Below, piece after piece: positions 24,720 through 34,069 of a DNA stretch of 37,472 nt; the stretch's first letter is position 1, and every line of letters starts with the position of its first letter. A model generated the notes under the pieces. The model was not told the DNA's origin, made no database searches, and worked only from the letters and a program-made list of their open reading frames with translations. The stretch comes from an uncultured Marinicella sp. GTDB lineage: Bacteria > Pseudomonadota > Gammaproteobacteria > Xanthomonadales > Marinicellaceae. The stretch lies in contig CANNAM010000008.1 of NCBI GenBank assembly GCA_947502595.1, positions 1 to 37,472 of the forward strand, in the 5' to 3' direction. The translations under genes and the position numbers were made by a program.

Positions 24720-25850
24720 CTAAAGGTCTTGAAGGCGGTTATTGCTGAAGCCGGGAATTTCAATGTTTAGATTTTTGTTGGCAACTATGGTTTTGAACTT
24801 GTCGCCCATTTCATCCGGCATCACTAATTTTTTCATTTCGCTGACCAAGGTATAATAAGTTTGGTAATCAGCGTCTGGATGCAACCACTGTTCGATCTTA
24901 TTGTCCATCAAGAATTCAGCTTGGGTGGTGAATCCTGACACATCAAGGCCTGAGGCAGCCATCGCTTCAGCCACTGCTGTAAAGTCAACAAATGCAGTGA
25001 TGTCTTGTAAGCCAACGTCTTGGTAAGGGTTGAAGTTGGCTTCATGGCGTTGGTGGCAAACCAAAGTGCCAGTGAATCTTTGTGGGTGGTAATAAGCTGG
25101 GCGACCATAACCATAATCGACCATCAATACCAAGCCTTTGGATAATTGCCCAACCACTGATTGCATCCAAGCAGCCAGGTGAGGAATGAACTCAGAGCGG
25201 TAACCGTTTTCAAGCTGCAAGTTTAATTGATGTAACTGCTGGTGTAATTGTGGTTCAAAATTTTGCCATTGCTCGGTCAATTGTCCCTCTTGATTGGTCA
25301 GCATCAGCCGCTGAAACTGATCATCTTGTATTTGAAATACTTCGACTGGTAAAGCATCCAATACTTCATTGGCAAACACAATGCCTTCAAAAGATTCAGT
25401 TGGTGGCGCATTAAGCCACACCACCCGTTCGGCTAAATGATTCGGCAGTTGAGCCACTGCGTCTTGCTGAACCTTTTTTAAGTCAGCACTGACTTCAAAT
25501 ATGGCATAGCGTTCTGGCAAACAAGCCAGCTCATCCAAACACAACAGCACGTCAACGCAAAATTTTCCTGTTCCAGCGCCTAACTCAAACAGCATGGGCT
25601 GTTGTAAATGGGGTATAACTTCAGCAAAGCAACTGGCATGGCAGCGCGCAAATAACTGCCCCAGTTCCGGCGCGGTGATAAAGTCACCACTGGGCCCTAA
25701 TTTGGCAGAACCAGCACTGTAATAGCCAAGACCAGGTTCATACAAAGCCATGCGCATGAATTCAGCAAAACTAATCGCACCTTTTTGTTTGATTTGTGAG
25801 GTGATTTTGTGTTGCAATGTGTGATTGATTGCTATTTGAGTATCGGACAT
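24720..25850 (-). CDS. MidA/NDUFAF7-family SAM-dependent methyltransferase
   Basis: A class I methyltransferase of the PF02636 family, 376 aa. The family signature GPSGDFITAPE (52-62) and the SAM-binding ELGAGTG (89-95) are intact. FANEVLDALPVE and LVLMVDYGYG follow in order. The mitochondrial relative NDUFAF7 methylates an arginine of complex I. The bacterial substrate is not settled. The ATG at 25850 is preferred over a TTG two codons upstream. Its start codon is only 5 bp from the divergent phosphopantetheinyl transferase start, so each promoter must lie inside the other gene. FolE2 follows 123 bp downstream on the same strand with its own apparent control region. Confidence 0.9.
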   Translation of the reverse strand: MSDTQIAINHTLQHKITSQIKQKGAISFAEFMRMALYEPGLGYYSAGSAKLGPSGDFITAPELGQLFARCHASCFAEVIPHLQQPMLFELGAGTGKFCVDVLLCLDELACLPERYAIFEVSADLKKVQQDAVAQLPNHLAERVVWLNAPPTESFEGIVFANEVLDALPVEVFQIQDDQFQRLMLTNQEGQLTEQWQNFEPQLHQQLHQLNLQLENGYRSEFIPHLAAWMQSVVGQLSKGLVLMVDYGYGRPAYYHPQRFTGTLVCHQRHEANFNPYQDVGLQDITAFVDFTAVAEAMAASGLDVSGFTTQAEFLMDNKIEQWLHPDADYQTYYTLVSEMKKLVMPDEMGDKFKTIVANKNLNIEIPGFSNNRLQDL

Positions 25851-25855
25851 GTTCA

Positions 25856-26443
25856 ATGAGCCAGGACATTAATATTTGGTTGTACAACAACCCTTATGCT
25901 AAAAAATCAGAGGCCAAGCCTCATGCTGACGCCATTTTACAACAGTTGTTACAAAACACGTTGAATACTTCCCAGCCAATTAAAATTTTTAAAAACAGCA
26001 ACGGCAAACCCTACCTCAAAGAACCGGTGTACTTTTCTCACAGCAACAGCCAAAATTTATATGCATATGTAATTTCAACTGACTCAGAAGTTGCAATTGA
26101 TGTAGAAAGAATCAAACCGCACCGTGATGTTATGAAACTGGTCGAAAGGTATTTTCATGCCGATGAATGGCGTAAATTACAACAATTGTCCGACCAACAA
26201 CGCATTGCTCAATTCTATCAATGGTGGACGAAAAAAGAAGCCTGGTGTAAATTAGAAGGTGGTAAACTGTGGTCGTATTTGAGCCGGCCTGTGGACCCTA
26301 ATCAACCGATAAAAACCGAGCAAGGAGCGGTGGTTAATATGACCAGTATCTCAGAAATTGAAGGTTTCGCTGGCACCCTTGCCAGCACTGCAACAATCAA
26401 ACACCTTTGGATCAACAGTATCGCTTTACCATGCGCAAAATAA
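25856..26443 (+). CDS. 4'-phosphopantetheinyl transferase (Sfp/AcpT type)
   Basis: Transfers phosphopantetheine from CoA to a carrier-protein serine, activating ACP or NRPS/PKS-type carriers. It has 195 aa and the family signatures in order: NGKPYL (49-54) and FSHSNS (60-65), then the Mg-binding D82-V-E84 in VAIDVERIKP and the WTKKEAWCK block (W124 to K132, with E128). The ATG at 25856 is chosen because it gives the normal family N-terminus. An upstream TTG at 25829 is less likely. It is the first gene of a plus-strand run of seven closely spaced genes and overlaps the next by 13 nt. No carrier protein or synthase gene is in the window. Confidence 0.9.
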   Translation: MSQDINIWLYNNPYAKKSEAKPHADAILQQLLQNTLNTSQPIKIFKNSNGKPYLKEPVYFSHSNSQNLYAYVISTDSEVAIDVERIKPHRDVMKLVERYFHADEWRKLQQLSDQQRIAQFYQWWTKKEAWCKLEGGKLWSYLSRPVDPNQPIKTEQGAVVNMTSISEIEGFAGTLASTATIKHLWINSIALPCAK

Positions 26444-28170
26444 AGTTCACACGTTTAATTATTCTGGCTTGGGTGGTCAGCGGTTGTGCTGTGAACCAAG
26501 CCACCATTCAAAAAGTAGAGCAAGTCATTGAGGTCAAAAAGGACACCACCATCACTTGTCCTCAATCCGCTATCGATCGGTGCGCCATTGCCACTCCTTT
26601 TGCCGACCAATTTGAACTGGCCAATCAAGCTGATAAAAACCGCATGTTGTTGCTGGATCATGGCGAACAGTCTTTATTGTTGCGTTTGCATATGATTCGA
26701 GCAGCACAAGAAAGTATAGAAATCCAAAGCTTTATCTGGGTCAATGACGAAGCCGGACATTTGGTGATCCGTGAATTGTTGGCTGCTGCCAAACGGGGGG
26801 TTAAAGTTAAAGTCATCATTGATCAACTGTTTTCCATGGGCAACTCATGGTTGGTAACTGACATCGCTACTTTGCATCAAAACTTAGAATTCAAGCTGTA
26901 TAACCCGGTGTTTCAAGATGCCCATACTTCGGCCTTTGAGTTTTTCAGTGCATTGGCTTGTTGCATGGCACGATTGAATCGACGCATGCACAATAAAACT
27001 TTTATTGTGGACAATAAATATGGCATAGTAGGCGGCCGAAATTATCAAGACCGCTACTATGATTGGGATGAATCCTTTAATTACAAAGACCGTGACGTGT
27101 TGGCAATTGGCAAAGTGGTTCAGGTCATCAGTATCTCATTTGACAGTTTTTGGCGCAGTCCGCATGTGGTGCCAGTGGAACATTTGCGTGATGTCAGCGC
27201 CCGAATATTAAACAATCAACAATCGGACATAAATTGGCAACAACAGTTGTCTAAAAAAGCCACGGCTTTGCAAGAACTTGCGGTTGATTCACAGCATATA
27301 ATCAACACATTTTTTTCTGCAATCATTGCGGCAGATGAAGTTGAATATTTCAGTGACACCCACGATAAGCCATTCAATAAAGCCGCCAGAACCGCCAATA
27401 AACAATTGACTCAAAAAATACATCAGTACTTTGCTGATGCTGAGAATAAAGTGATTTTGCAAACCCCTTATTTAGTTTTCAGTCGTCAGGCGCGCAAAAC
27501 ATTTAAAAAGTTAAGGCGAAAACACCCTGAACTGAAGCTGTTGGTTTCAACCAATTCATTGGCCTCAACAGACGCTTATTACGTGTATGCCATTTCGTAT
27601 AAGTACAAACGATTTTACTTGAAAAAGCTGGGCATGCAAATTTATGAGTACAAGGATCGCCCTGGCATGATAAAGGAACATTTTTCGCCAACCAGTATCA
27701 ATGAAAAAACCCGTTTTGGGATGCACAGTAAGTCATTTGTGATTGATGATTATATTTCAATGATTGGCTCTCATAATTTCGATCCAAGATCGGATGTGTT
27801 GAACACAGAATCAGGTTTTGTGATCAAAAGTGAAGCGTTTGCGGCAATGTTAACAGACAATATAGCAACAGATATGCTGGATCAAAACAGTTGGGTGGTG
27901 GCAGCCAAAGAACAGATTCCTTTTTTTAGTCACATCAGCGGCTTGATTGCTACTATATCAAGGAAGTTGCCAATATTTGACATTTGGCCATTTCGTTATT
28001 CCACCAGTTACCGTTTAAAAGATGGTTACCCTGAAGTGTCAGCCATGCACCCTGATTTTTATGAAAACTACACACCAATTGGTAATTTTCCAAACGTTGA
28101 TTTGTCTTCTAAGCAAATACAAACGATAATAATATCGGCTTTTGCTGGTTTTGCTGAACCCGTGATGTAA
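26431..28170 (+). CDS. ClsC-like phospholipase D lipoprotein
   Basis: A phospholipase D superfamily protein, 579 aa, closest in layout to cardiolipin synthase C (YmdC). It starts at 26431 inside the end of the preceding gene, and this start gives a lipoprotein signal with lipobox VSGC (C19). Two HKD motifs are intact: MHNKTFIVD (H187, K189, D194) and MHSKSFVID (H432, K434, D439). GGRNYQDRYYD and GSHNFDPRSD follow each, as in the family. It probably makes cardiolipin or transphosphatidylates phospholipids at the envelope, and it complements the ClsA-type enzyme at 19-20 kb. The upstream in-frame start at 26407 is less likely. Confidence 0.9.
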   Translation: MRKIKFTRLIILAWVVSGCAVNQATIQKVEQVIEVKKDTTITCPQSAIDRCAIATPFADQFELANQADKNRMLLLDHGEQSLLLRLHMIRAAQESIEIQSFIWVNDEAGHLVIRELLAAAKRGVKVKVIIDQLFSMGNSWLVTDIATLHQNLEFKLYNPVFQDAHTSAFEFFSALACCMARLNRRMHNKTFIVDNKYGIVGGRNYQDRYYDWDESFNYKDRDVLAIGKVVQVISISFDSFWRSPHVVPVEHLRDVSARILNNQQSDINWQQQLSKKATALQELAVDSQHIINTFFSAIIAADEVEYFSDTHDKPFNKAARTANKQLTQKIHQYFADAENKVILQTPYLVFSRQARKTFKKLRRKHPELKLLVSTNSLASTDAYYVYAISYKYKRFYLKKLGMQIYEYKDRPGMIKEHFSPTSINEKTRFGMHSKSFVIDDYISMIGSHNFDPRSDVLNTESGFVIKSEAFAAMLTDNIATDMLDQNSWVVAAKEQIPFFSHISGLIATISRKLPIFDIWPFRYSTSYRLKDGYPEVSAMHPDFYENYTPIGNFPNVDLSSKQIQTIIISAFAGFAEPVM

Positions 28171-28193
28171 CCGAAGCGTTTACGAGAGACTCT

Positions 28194-29519
28194 ATGAATA
28201 ATAAAAACAAACTCATTGTCATTGCCATCATTGTGGCCCTTGTGGCTTTGCCTTACTGGCGAATCAAAACCAACAGTAAGTTTTTTGCTGATGGATTATT
28301 GGCCCACTTGAGCCAGCTGGGCGAGTGGAATCACCAGGCTGTTGATGTGGCTTTAAGTGGAGAGATTATCATCAAAAAATTAACGTTTAGACCGCAAGGT
28401 TACCGCCAAAATATTTTGATTGATGCCATTGAAGTGCATACTGATTTAAAGAAATTACTGTTTTCAAGTTCCTCACACTTGATCAGCCATGTACCAGAAA
28501 CCATGACCTTGTCATTTAAAAATGCCCGGGTTAATGACAACGCCAATGATTTACAGGTGGCCATTAATCGAGCCAACTATTGGCCGATGGCGGGTACTTT
28601 TCTTGGTGCTTTTGGCTGTGGTGAGGGTTCTGGTCCCAGCTTCAGTGACGAGCAATGGCAGCAAATTTTCCCAAGCAATCCAAACTTTGATTTAGAACTC
28701 AGTTATGCCTTAGTGGATGATTATCATATTGATTTCAATCTCAACATCAATAACCCAGAGAATTGGTTCATTGCTTGGTCAGGTACTTTGACGCGTACCA
28801 GTGATGTTGAGCGTTTGGCTTTTAACGACACCATAGTAGACACCTTATATTATTACCACAGTGATCAAGGTTTTAATCAAAAGCGCAACCAATTGTGTGC
28901 TGATGACAACAAAGGTTCTTATGCAGCGTATAGATTAAAGAGTGCCGAGGAAATACAAAAATATTTAAGGGTTTTTGCCAACCAAGAGATGCCTGATTTT
29001 TTAAGTAATCAATACCAGCGGTCACTGGCTGAAAATATGGAGTTGAATGCCATTTTTGACTTGCGCGACCCTAAGTACATATTTGAAGTAGTGGGTATGA
29101 GTCAAATGGAGTACTACGCTAAAGTAGATATTGAAGCTGCTTTGGGGGAGAACGAGTACCAAAAAATACAGTTGGTCAATATTGATTATTTAGAGCTTGA
29201 TATGGATACTTTACGGGCTGAAATGGAAGCCAAACAACAAGAAACAGAGCGCATTGAAGCCGAAGCCAATAAACCCAAAGAACTACTAAAAACCATTACC
29301 CATTCAGTGGGTAAAGGGGTCAACGAAGTGACTGTCCGTAATTGGTCTCAAGCCGTGGGGCAGAACATCAAAGTTCGTACCAGACGAGGGCGACCTATCT
29401 TTGGTCGCTTATTGGCCATTGATGACAAGCAGTTAACCATTGCATCTAAATACATGAGTGGAGATGCCACCATTACGGTATTACGTAAAGACGTGTTGTC
29501 TATGACTGTAAACCGCTGA
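28194..29519 (+). CDS. Unknown envelope protein with coiled coil and possible LSm/SH3-like tail
   Basis: A 441-residue protein that I do not recognise. Residues 5-20 form a single N-terminal membrane anchor, followed by a large, probably periplasmic, beta-rich region (about 30-330). The overall plan is loosely like YdgA/AsmA-type envelope proteins. A Glu/Gln/Lys-rich coiled coil (about 343-370) leads to a final 50-residue segment (IKVRTRRGRPIFGRLLAIDD, then LTIASKYMSGDATITVLRKD) with the strand pattern of an Sm/LSm or SH3-like barrel. GAGAG precedes the ATG at 28194. It lies 23 bp after the ClsC-like gene and 20 bp before the transporter permease, inside one presumed operon. Confidence 0.75.
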   Translation: MNNKNKLIVIAIIVALVALPYWRIKTNSKFFADGLLAHLSQLGEWNHQAVDVALSGEIIIKKLTFRPQGYRQNILIDAIEVHTDLKKLLFSSSSHLISHVPETMTLSFKNARVNDNANDLQVAINRANYWPMAGTFLGAFGCGEGSGPSFSDEQWQQIFPSNPNFDLELSYALVDDYHIDFNLNINNPENWFIAWSGTLTRTSDVERLAFNDTIVDTLYYYHSDQGFNQKRNQLCADDNKGSYAAYRLKSAEEIQKYLRVFANQEMPDFLSNQYQRSLAENMELNAIFDLRDPKYIFEVVGMSQMEYYAKVDIEAALGENEYQKIQLVNIDYLELDMDTLRAEMEAKQQETERIEAEANKPKELLKTITHSVGKGVNEVTVRNWSQAVGQNIKVRTRRGRPIFGRLLAIDDKQLTIASKYMSGDATITVLRKDVLSMTVNR

Positions 29520-29539
29520 GTGCAGCCACACAAATACCA

Positions 29540-30505
29540 ATGAGAGATGGGCTGGTTAAGTTGTTGAGCCACTGGTGGTTCTGGAGTCTGCTGCTGTTGT
29601 TGCTGGTGTTGTTGGCCATGTCTGTGGGTTCAGTTAATGTACCTTTTGAGCTGATGTTCGATCGTGAATCAGCTTATTTTGAAATCGTCTGGCAACTGCG
29701 CCTACCTCGAATCATCAATGCCATCATGGTTGGTGGTTGTTTGGCTTTGGCTGGATTGTTGATTCAAAACTTGGTAAAAAACCCCTTGGCCGATCCCTAT
29801 TTGCTGGGTGTTTCAGGAGGCGCTGCCACCGTACAGCTGATGGTCATCATAACTGGATTGAGTTTGTCACAAAACAGTTTATTCGCAGTCGGTTTTTTGG
29901 GTAGTATGATGGCCACGTTGTTGTTGCTTAAGTTGAGCTATCAGGGCAGGGTTCGGCCTGATAAAATTACTTTGAATGGTGTGGTTCTGGCTTTTGGTTT
30001 TGCTGCTGTGATCAGCTTTGTACTTTCAACTGCCACAGGTTTGCAAATCAAGTCGATGATGTTTTGGTTGATGGGAGACATGAGTTTTGCCCAGCCCAAT
30101 GTGTTGATGCCGGTGTTGTTATTGGTCAGTTTATTGTTGTTGTTAAAACACCACAGGGCGCTTGATTTGATGGCCCGTGGTGATTTATTCGCACAAAAGT
30201 CTGGAGTCAATACCCAACGCATCAATTTAATGATTTTCGTCATCACCGCACTGTTGACTTCAATGGCAGTGGCTCAAGCGGGCACCATAGGCTTTGTGGG
30301 TTTAATCATTCCACATCTGGTACGTATGATAGCTGGCTACCACCACCGTCAATTGATACCGATGTGTGTTTTGGTTGGTGCTTGCTTTTTACTGGCAGCT
30401 GACACCATGGCTCGTACAGCCATGAGTCCTATACAGTTACCAGTGGGGGTGTTTACCGCCATGATTGGTGTGCCGGTATTTTTGTGGTTGAATCGGAAAG
30501 TTTGA
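29540..30505 (+). CDS. FecCD/BtuC-type ABC transporter permease
   Basis: Inner-membrane permease, 321 aa, of the iron-siderophore/vitamin B12 family with about ten hydrophobic segments. Typical motifs are LRLPRIINAIMVGGCLALAG near the N-terminus, NPLADPYLLGVSGG, and GTIGFVGLIIPHLVR near the C-terminus. Its stop codon overlaps the start of the ATPase gene (TGATG), so the two form a coupled unit. There is no periplasmic binding protein or TonB-dependent receptor in the window, so the substrate (B12, haem or a siderophore) cannot be told. The start at 29540 has only a weak ribosome-binding site. Confidence 0.9.
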   Translation: MRDGLVKLLSHWWFWSLLLLLLVLLAMSVGSVNVPFELMFDRESAYFEIVWQLRLPRIINAIMVGGCLALAGLLIQNLVKNPLADPYLLGVSGGAATVQLMVIITGLSLSQNSLFAVGFLGSMMATLLLLKLSYQGRVRPDKITLNGVVLAFGFAAVISFVLSTATGLQIKSMMFWLMGDMSFAQPNVLMPVLLLVSLLLLLKHHRALDLMARGDLFAQKSGVNTQRINLMIFVITALLTSMAVAQAGTIGFVGLIIPHLVRMIAGYHHRQLIPMCVLVGACFLLAADTMARTAMSPIQLPVGVFTAMIGVPVFLWLNRKV

Positions 30506-31215
30506 TGTTGTTGTGTAAAGACCTTAATTTAAAACAAGAACAACAAACCGTATTCCGCGGCTTGAATGCAGCTTTTAAAGCCGGTGAGTTTTGGGGAGTG
30601 GTTGGACAGAATGGCGTTGGTAAGTCAACTTTACTGGCCGCCATGGCAGGGGTCAGCCAAAATTTTACTGGGGAAATTACCGTAGATGGTCAAAGTCTGA
30701 TTGGTATAAACCCTTTGCAAAGGGCTCAAAAACTCAGTTTCTTATTACAGGACCAAGAACCCTGTTTGGCCTTTTCAGTGAAAGATGCGGTTGGTATGGG
30801 GCGTTTCCCCTGGCAAAGTAAAAAACAGTCCGATGCAATCATCACTCAAGAGGCTTTGGCCACTTGCCGAATAGAGCATTTACAAAACCGTTCAATATTG
30901 AAACTCTCAGGTGGTGAGCGGCGCAAAGTCGAGATTGCCACCTGTCTGGCACAGCAATCAGATTATTTGCTCTTGGATGAGCCGTTGAATCATCTAGACC
31001 TGGTCTATCGAGAGCATATCTTGCAAGTTTTTACTGCCATCAGTCAGCAACAATGTGTGGTGATGGTTTGCCATGACCTTGAGGCCATCAGAAATCACTG
31101 TACCCATGTGTTGATGCTGTTAGCTAATGACTGTTATCTGGCGGGCACATCAGCTACAATATTAAATAAAGACAACCTCAAACGACTATTCAATGACCAC
31201 GGCAAATCCGATTAA
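30505..31215 (+). CDS. ABC transporter ATPase of the FecE/BtuD type
   Basis: The ATP-hydrolysing subunit for the preceding permease, 236 aa. It has Walker A GQNGVGKST (34-42), signature LSGGE (134-138) and Walker B YLLLDEP (154-160) with LNHLD after it, and the switch His in VMVCHDL. The ATG at 30505 shares a base with the permease stop. A GTG-type start at 30484 would add seven residues and is less likely. The 3' end overlaps the next gene by 23 nt. The Q-loop reads LQDQEP, normal for the FecE/BtuD group. Confidence 0.9.
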   Translation: MLLCKDLNLKQEQQTVFRGLNAAFKAGEFWGVVGQNGVGKSTLLAAMAGVSQNFTGEITVDGQSLIGINPLQRAQKLSFLLQDQEPCLAFSVKDAVGMGRFPWQSKKQSDAIITQEALATCRIEHLQNRSILKLSGGERRKVEIATCLAQQSDYLLLDEPLNHLDLVYREHILQVFTAISQQQCVVMVCHDLEAIRNHCTHVLMLLANDCYLAGTSATILNKDNLKRLFNDHGKSD

Positions 31216-32962
31216 AAATAAATTCATGGCCACCATTGCCAAGCAATGGCTGACTGCCAAGATCATATCCCAACAAGAGTTTGCTAAACTGTTGGAAAAA
31301 TCAACTGTATCATCGGCAACGGTACATCCTTATATTGCCATTGTTGACAATAAGTTAACCAACATGCAAACGGGTAATCCGATCACCTTAGAGTTCTTAA
31401 CCCAATGGGTGGCCAAGAGTAACCAACTGGATTACCTGAAAATTGACCCAACTAAAATCAACGTCAATCAAGTCACCCAAATCATTTCACAAGCCTACGC
31501 CCGACAACATCAGATTCTACCAGTGCACGTTGATAGTGAAGAAATCACCATCGCTGTGGCCGACCCGAAGAATGTGGTGTGGCTGAATGACATCCAAAAA
31601 ATACACCGCCAAACCATCAAGCGAGTGCATGCCAACCCAATAGATATTCAACGTTTGTTGTTTGAGTTCTATGGGGTAAACAGACAAGTTCAAGGCGCTA
31701 AAAAACTACACAAAAGCAAGAGCAATGACCCAATACTGAACTTAGAACAGTTGGTTAATTTAGGTGGTAAAAAAGACATCAATGCCGATGACCAACATGT
31801 GATTGGATTGGTTGACTGGTTATTACAGTATGCTTTTGATCAACGCGCCAGCGACATACATTTGGAGCCCAAAAGAGACAACAGCCTGATCAGGTTTCGA
31901 ATTGATGGTAAGTTGCTTAAAGTTTATGATTTACCACCTGCGGTAATGGCAGCAGTTACCAGTCGTATTAAAATTTTATCGCGTATCGATGTGGCAGAGA
32001 AACGTCGGCCACAAGATGGACGGATTAAAACCTTGTCACAAGGTAACCGGGAAATAGAATTGCGGGTCTCCACCATGCCTACAACTTTTGGTGAAAAACT
32101 GGTGATGCGGATTTTTGACCCTGATGCAGTGGTGGTGGATTACCGGGATTTGGGTTTCAATGCGCAAGAAGCTGAAAACTGGAAAAATTTAATCAATCGC
32201 CCCAACGGTATTGTGCTGGTAACCGGCCCTACAGGTTCTGGTAAGACCACCACTTTATACTCCACATTGAAACGTTTGGCGACCCCAGATGTCAATGTTT
32301 CAACAGTGGAAGATCCGATTGAAATGGTTGATGCTGACTTGAATCAAATGCAGGTTAACCCCAAGATTGGCTTGCGCTTCGCAGATGGGGTAAGAACCCT
32401 GATGCGCCAAGACCCAGACATCATTATGATTGGTGAGATTCGTGATTTGGAAACGGCACAAATGGCAGTGCAAGCTTCGTTGACTGGTCATTTGGTGTTA
32501 TCAACATTACACACCAATGATGCACCATCAAGCATCAATCGATTGTTAGATCTGGGGGTGGCTGATTATTTATTGCGCAGTACTTTAGCGGGTGTGTTGG
32601 CCCAACGACTGATACGTTTATTGTGCCCGCATTGTAAAGTATCCGCAAAAGTTGATGCCGAAAGGTGGGTGTCAATGGTACATCCTTTTGACATCCAACC
32701 ACCCAAAGTATTGTATGAGCCTAAAGGCTGTGATGAATGCCGCAACACCGGTTATCACGGTCGATCTGGGGTGTTTGAAATGATGCCTATTCACAATGAG
32801 CTGCGATCATTGATTCGCGATGATGTGCCTTCAGAAAAATTAGCAGCAGCGGCTTATGAGCAAGGCATGATGCCTTTGCGAATCGCCATTTCGCACTTGT
32901 TGAAAGAGGGTAAAACCTCATTAGAAGAAGCCATTCGTTTAGCACCACCGGATTCACACTGA
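31193..32962 (+). CDS. Orphan GspE/PilB-type secretion ATPase
   Basis: A hexameric-type ATPase of type II secretion and type IV pilus systems, 589 aa. An N-terminal MshEN/T2SSE-N-like domain (about 75-160) precedes the catalytic part: ASDIHLE (219-225), Walker A GPTGSGKT (345-352), the Asp box TVEDPIE (371-377), Walker B DIIMIGE (409-415) and LSTLHTND with the His box. The C-terminal zinc knuckle cysteines C478, C481, C513 and C516 are present. It overlaps the ABC ATPase by 23 nt. No pilin, secretin or inner-membrane platform gene is nearby, so its system lies elsewhere in the genome. A second ATG at 31226 is possible, but the longer N-terminus resembles relatives. Confidence 0.9.
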   Translation: MTTANPIKNKFMATIAKQWLTAKIISQQEFAKLLEKSTVSSATVHPYIAIVDNKLTNMQTGNPITLEFLTQWVAKSNQLDYLKIDPTKINVNQVTQIISQAYARQHQILPVHVDSEEITIAVADPKNVVWLNDIQKIHRQTIKRVHANPIDIQRLLFEFYGVNRQVQGAKKLHKSKSNDPILNLEQLVNLGGKKDINADDQHVIGLVDWLLQYAFDQRASDIHLEPKRDNSLIRFRIDGKLLKVYDLPPAVMAAVTSRIKILSRIDVAEKRRPQDGRIKTLSQGNREIELRVSTMPTTFGEKLVMRIFDPDAVVVDYRDLGFNAQEAENWKNLINRPNGIVLVTGPTGSGKTTTLYSTLKRLATPDVNVSTVEDPIEMVDADLNQMQVNPKIGLRFADGVRTLMRQDPDIIMIGEIRDLETAQMAVQASLTGHLVLSTLHTNDAPSSINRLLDLGVADYLLRSTLAGVLAQRLIRLLCPHCKVSAKVDAERWVSMVHPFDIQPPKVLYEPKGCDECRNTGYHGRSGVFEMMPIHNELRSLIRDDVPSEKLAAAAYEQGMMPLRIAISHLLKEGKTSLEEAIRLAPPDSH

Positions 32963-32964
32963 AT

Positions 32965-33705
32965 ATGTTTCTAATCATTCAAACGGGCGAGCCAGTAGCC
33001 CAAGCCGCACAACAATTTGGCCGCTTTTCACAGTGGTTCACTACTGGTATGCAGGTTTCAGAGTCTCAAGTCAGTACCGTAGATGTTCATTTAGGTCAGT
33101 CTTTACCCGAGGTCAGTGAAGCGGTAGACACATACAGTGGTATCGTGATCACAGGTTCACCCGCAATGGTGACCAACCACGATGCTTGGTTACTTAAGAC
33201 CCAACAATGGTTGAGCCAAGTATTCAAACATCAGGTGCCCACTTTGGGTGTGTGTTTTGGTCACCAGTTATTGGCTGATATGTTGGGTGGCAAAGTGACT
33301 TATAACAGTGCAGGGCGTAATCTGGGTTGGAGTGAAATGACATTCACTGCCGCTGCCAATGACGACCCATTGTTGCAAAACATTGCCAATCAGCCACGAG
33401 TTGGCACGTTTGTATCACATTTGCAGCACGTTAAAAAATTACCTCAATCAACCACTTTATTAGGCCACTGTGCACTGGACCAAAACCATGCCTTTCGTGC
33501 TGAAGATGTGTTGTGGGGCTTACAGTTCCACCCAGAGTGGGATGTTGCCATCACTCGGGCTTACCTTGAAGCCCGCCATGATGATTTGCTTAAAGAAGGT
33601 TTTGACCCACAACTGATGCTTGATCAATTACAGCCTTGTGATGCAGCTCACTCTTTGTTGGCTCACTTTGCTGAACTGGCCAAAGGCAGGTTTCAAGCCA
33701 ACTGA
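32965..33705 (+). CDS. Class I glutamine amidotransferase-like protein
   Basis: A stand-alone GATase domain protein, 246 aa, resembling the YfeJ/GMP-synthase-like group. The catalytic triad is present: C97 in LGVCFGHQLLA, and H189 with E191 in LQFHPEW. The oxyanion segment VITGSPAMV fits as well. It presumably transfers ammonia from glutamine to an unknown acceptor. The gene begins 2 bp after the stop of the secretion ATPase and closes the seven-gene run. Confidence 0.88.
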   Translation: MFLIIQTGEPVAQAAQQFGRFSQWFTTGMQVSESQVSTVDVHLGQSLPEVSEAVDTYSGIVITGSPAMVTNHDAWLLKTQQWLSQVFKHQVPTLGVCFGHQLLADMLGGKVTYNSAGRNLGWSEMTFTAAANDDPLLQNIANQPRVGTFVSHLQHVKKLPQSTTLLGHCALDQNHAFRAEDVLWGLQFHPEWDVAITRAYLEARHDDLLKEGFDPQLMLDQLQPCDAAHSLLAHFAELAKGRFQAN

Positions 33706-33838
33706 AGTTTCACTGCATCTCAGGTTAAGCCAGTGGCAATCGAGTAATCTGACTTTTGGCACTGCATTTTCAGCTAAATTTTTGCTATTTTAATACCAAG
33801 GCTTTGTCTTTGAAGCCGATATTAAACGGTGAATAGTA

Positions 33839-34060
33839 ATGGTTGAAGTTTTTGTTGCGGTCTTGTTGTTGCTGGTATTTCTGAAATTAATGTTCTGGAT
33901 TTTACTGGCATTACTGAGCCCTTTGTTGTTGATCGGTGGCACTTTGTTGTTGCTTATTACAATGTTTGTTTGTTTGGTTGGCGGTGTGTTGTTAATATTG
34001 ATTAAACTTTTGCTGCTGCCACTGTTGTTACTGCTGCCTTTGTGTTGGATATTTGGGTAA
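33839..34060 (+). CDS. Leu-rich mini membrane protein
   Basis: A 73-residue protein made almost wholly of Leu, Val, Ile, Phe and Gly, with only two Lys and one Glu, enough for two or three membrane segments. I do not recognise the family. The ATG follows a weak GGTG at 33827-33830. It stands alone in the 400-bp gap between the amidotransferase gene and tonB. The composition could also be a chance reading of a T/G-rich sequence, but conserved tiny Leu-rich proteins of this sort do occur. Confidence 0.5.
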   Translation: MVEVFVAVLLLLVFLKLMFWILLALLSPLLLIGGTLLLLITMFVCLVGGVLLILIKLLLLPLLLLLPLCWIFG

Positions 34061-34069
34061 TTCTAACTA

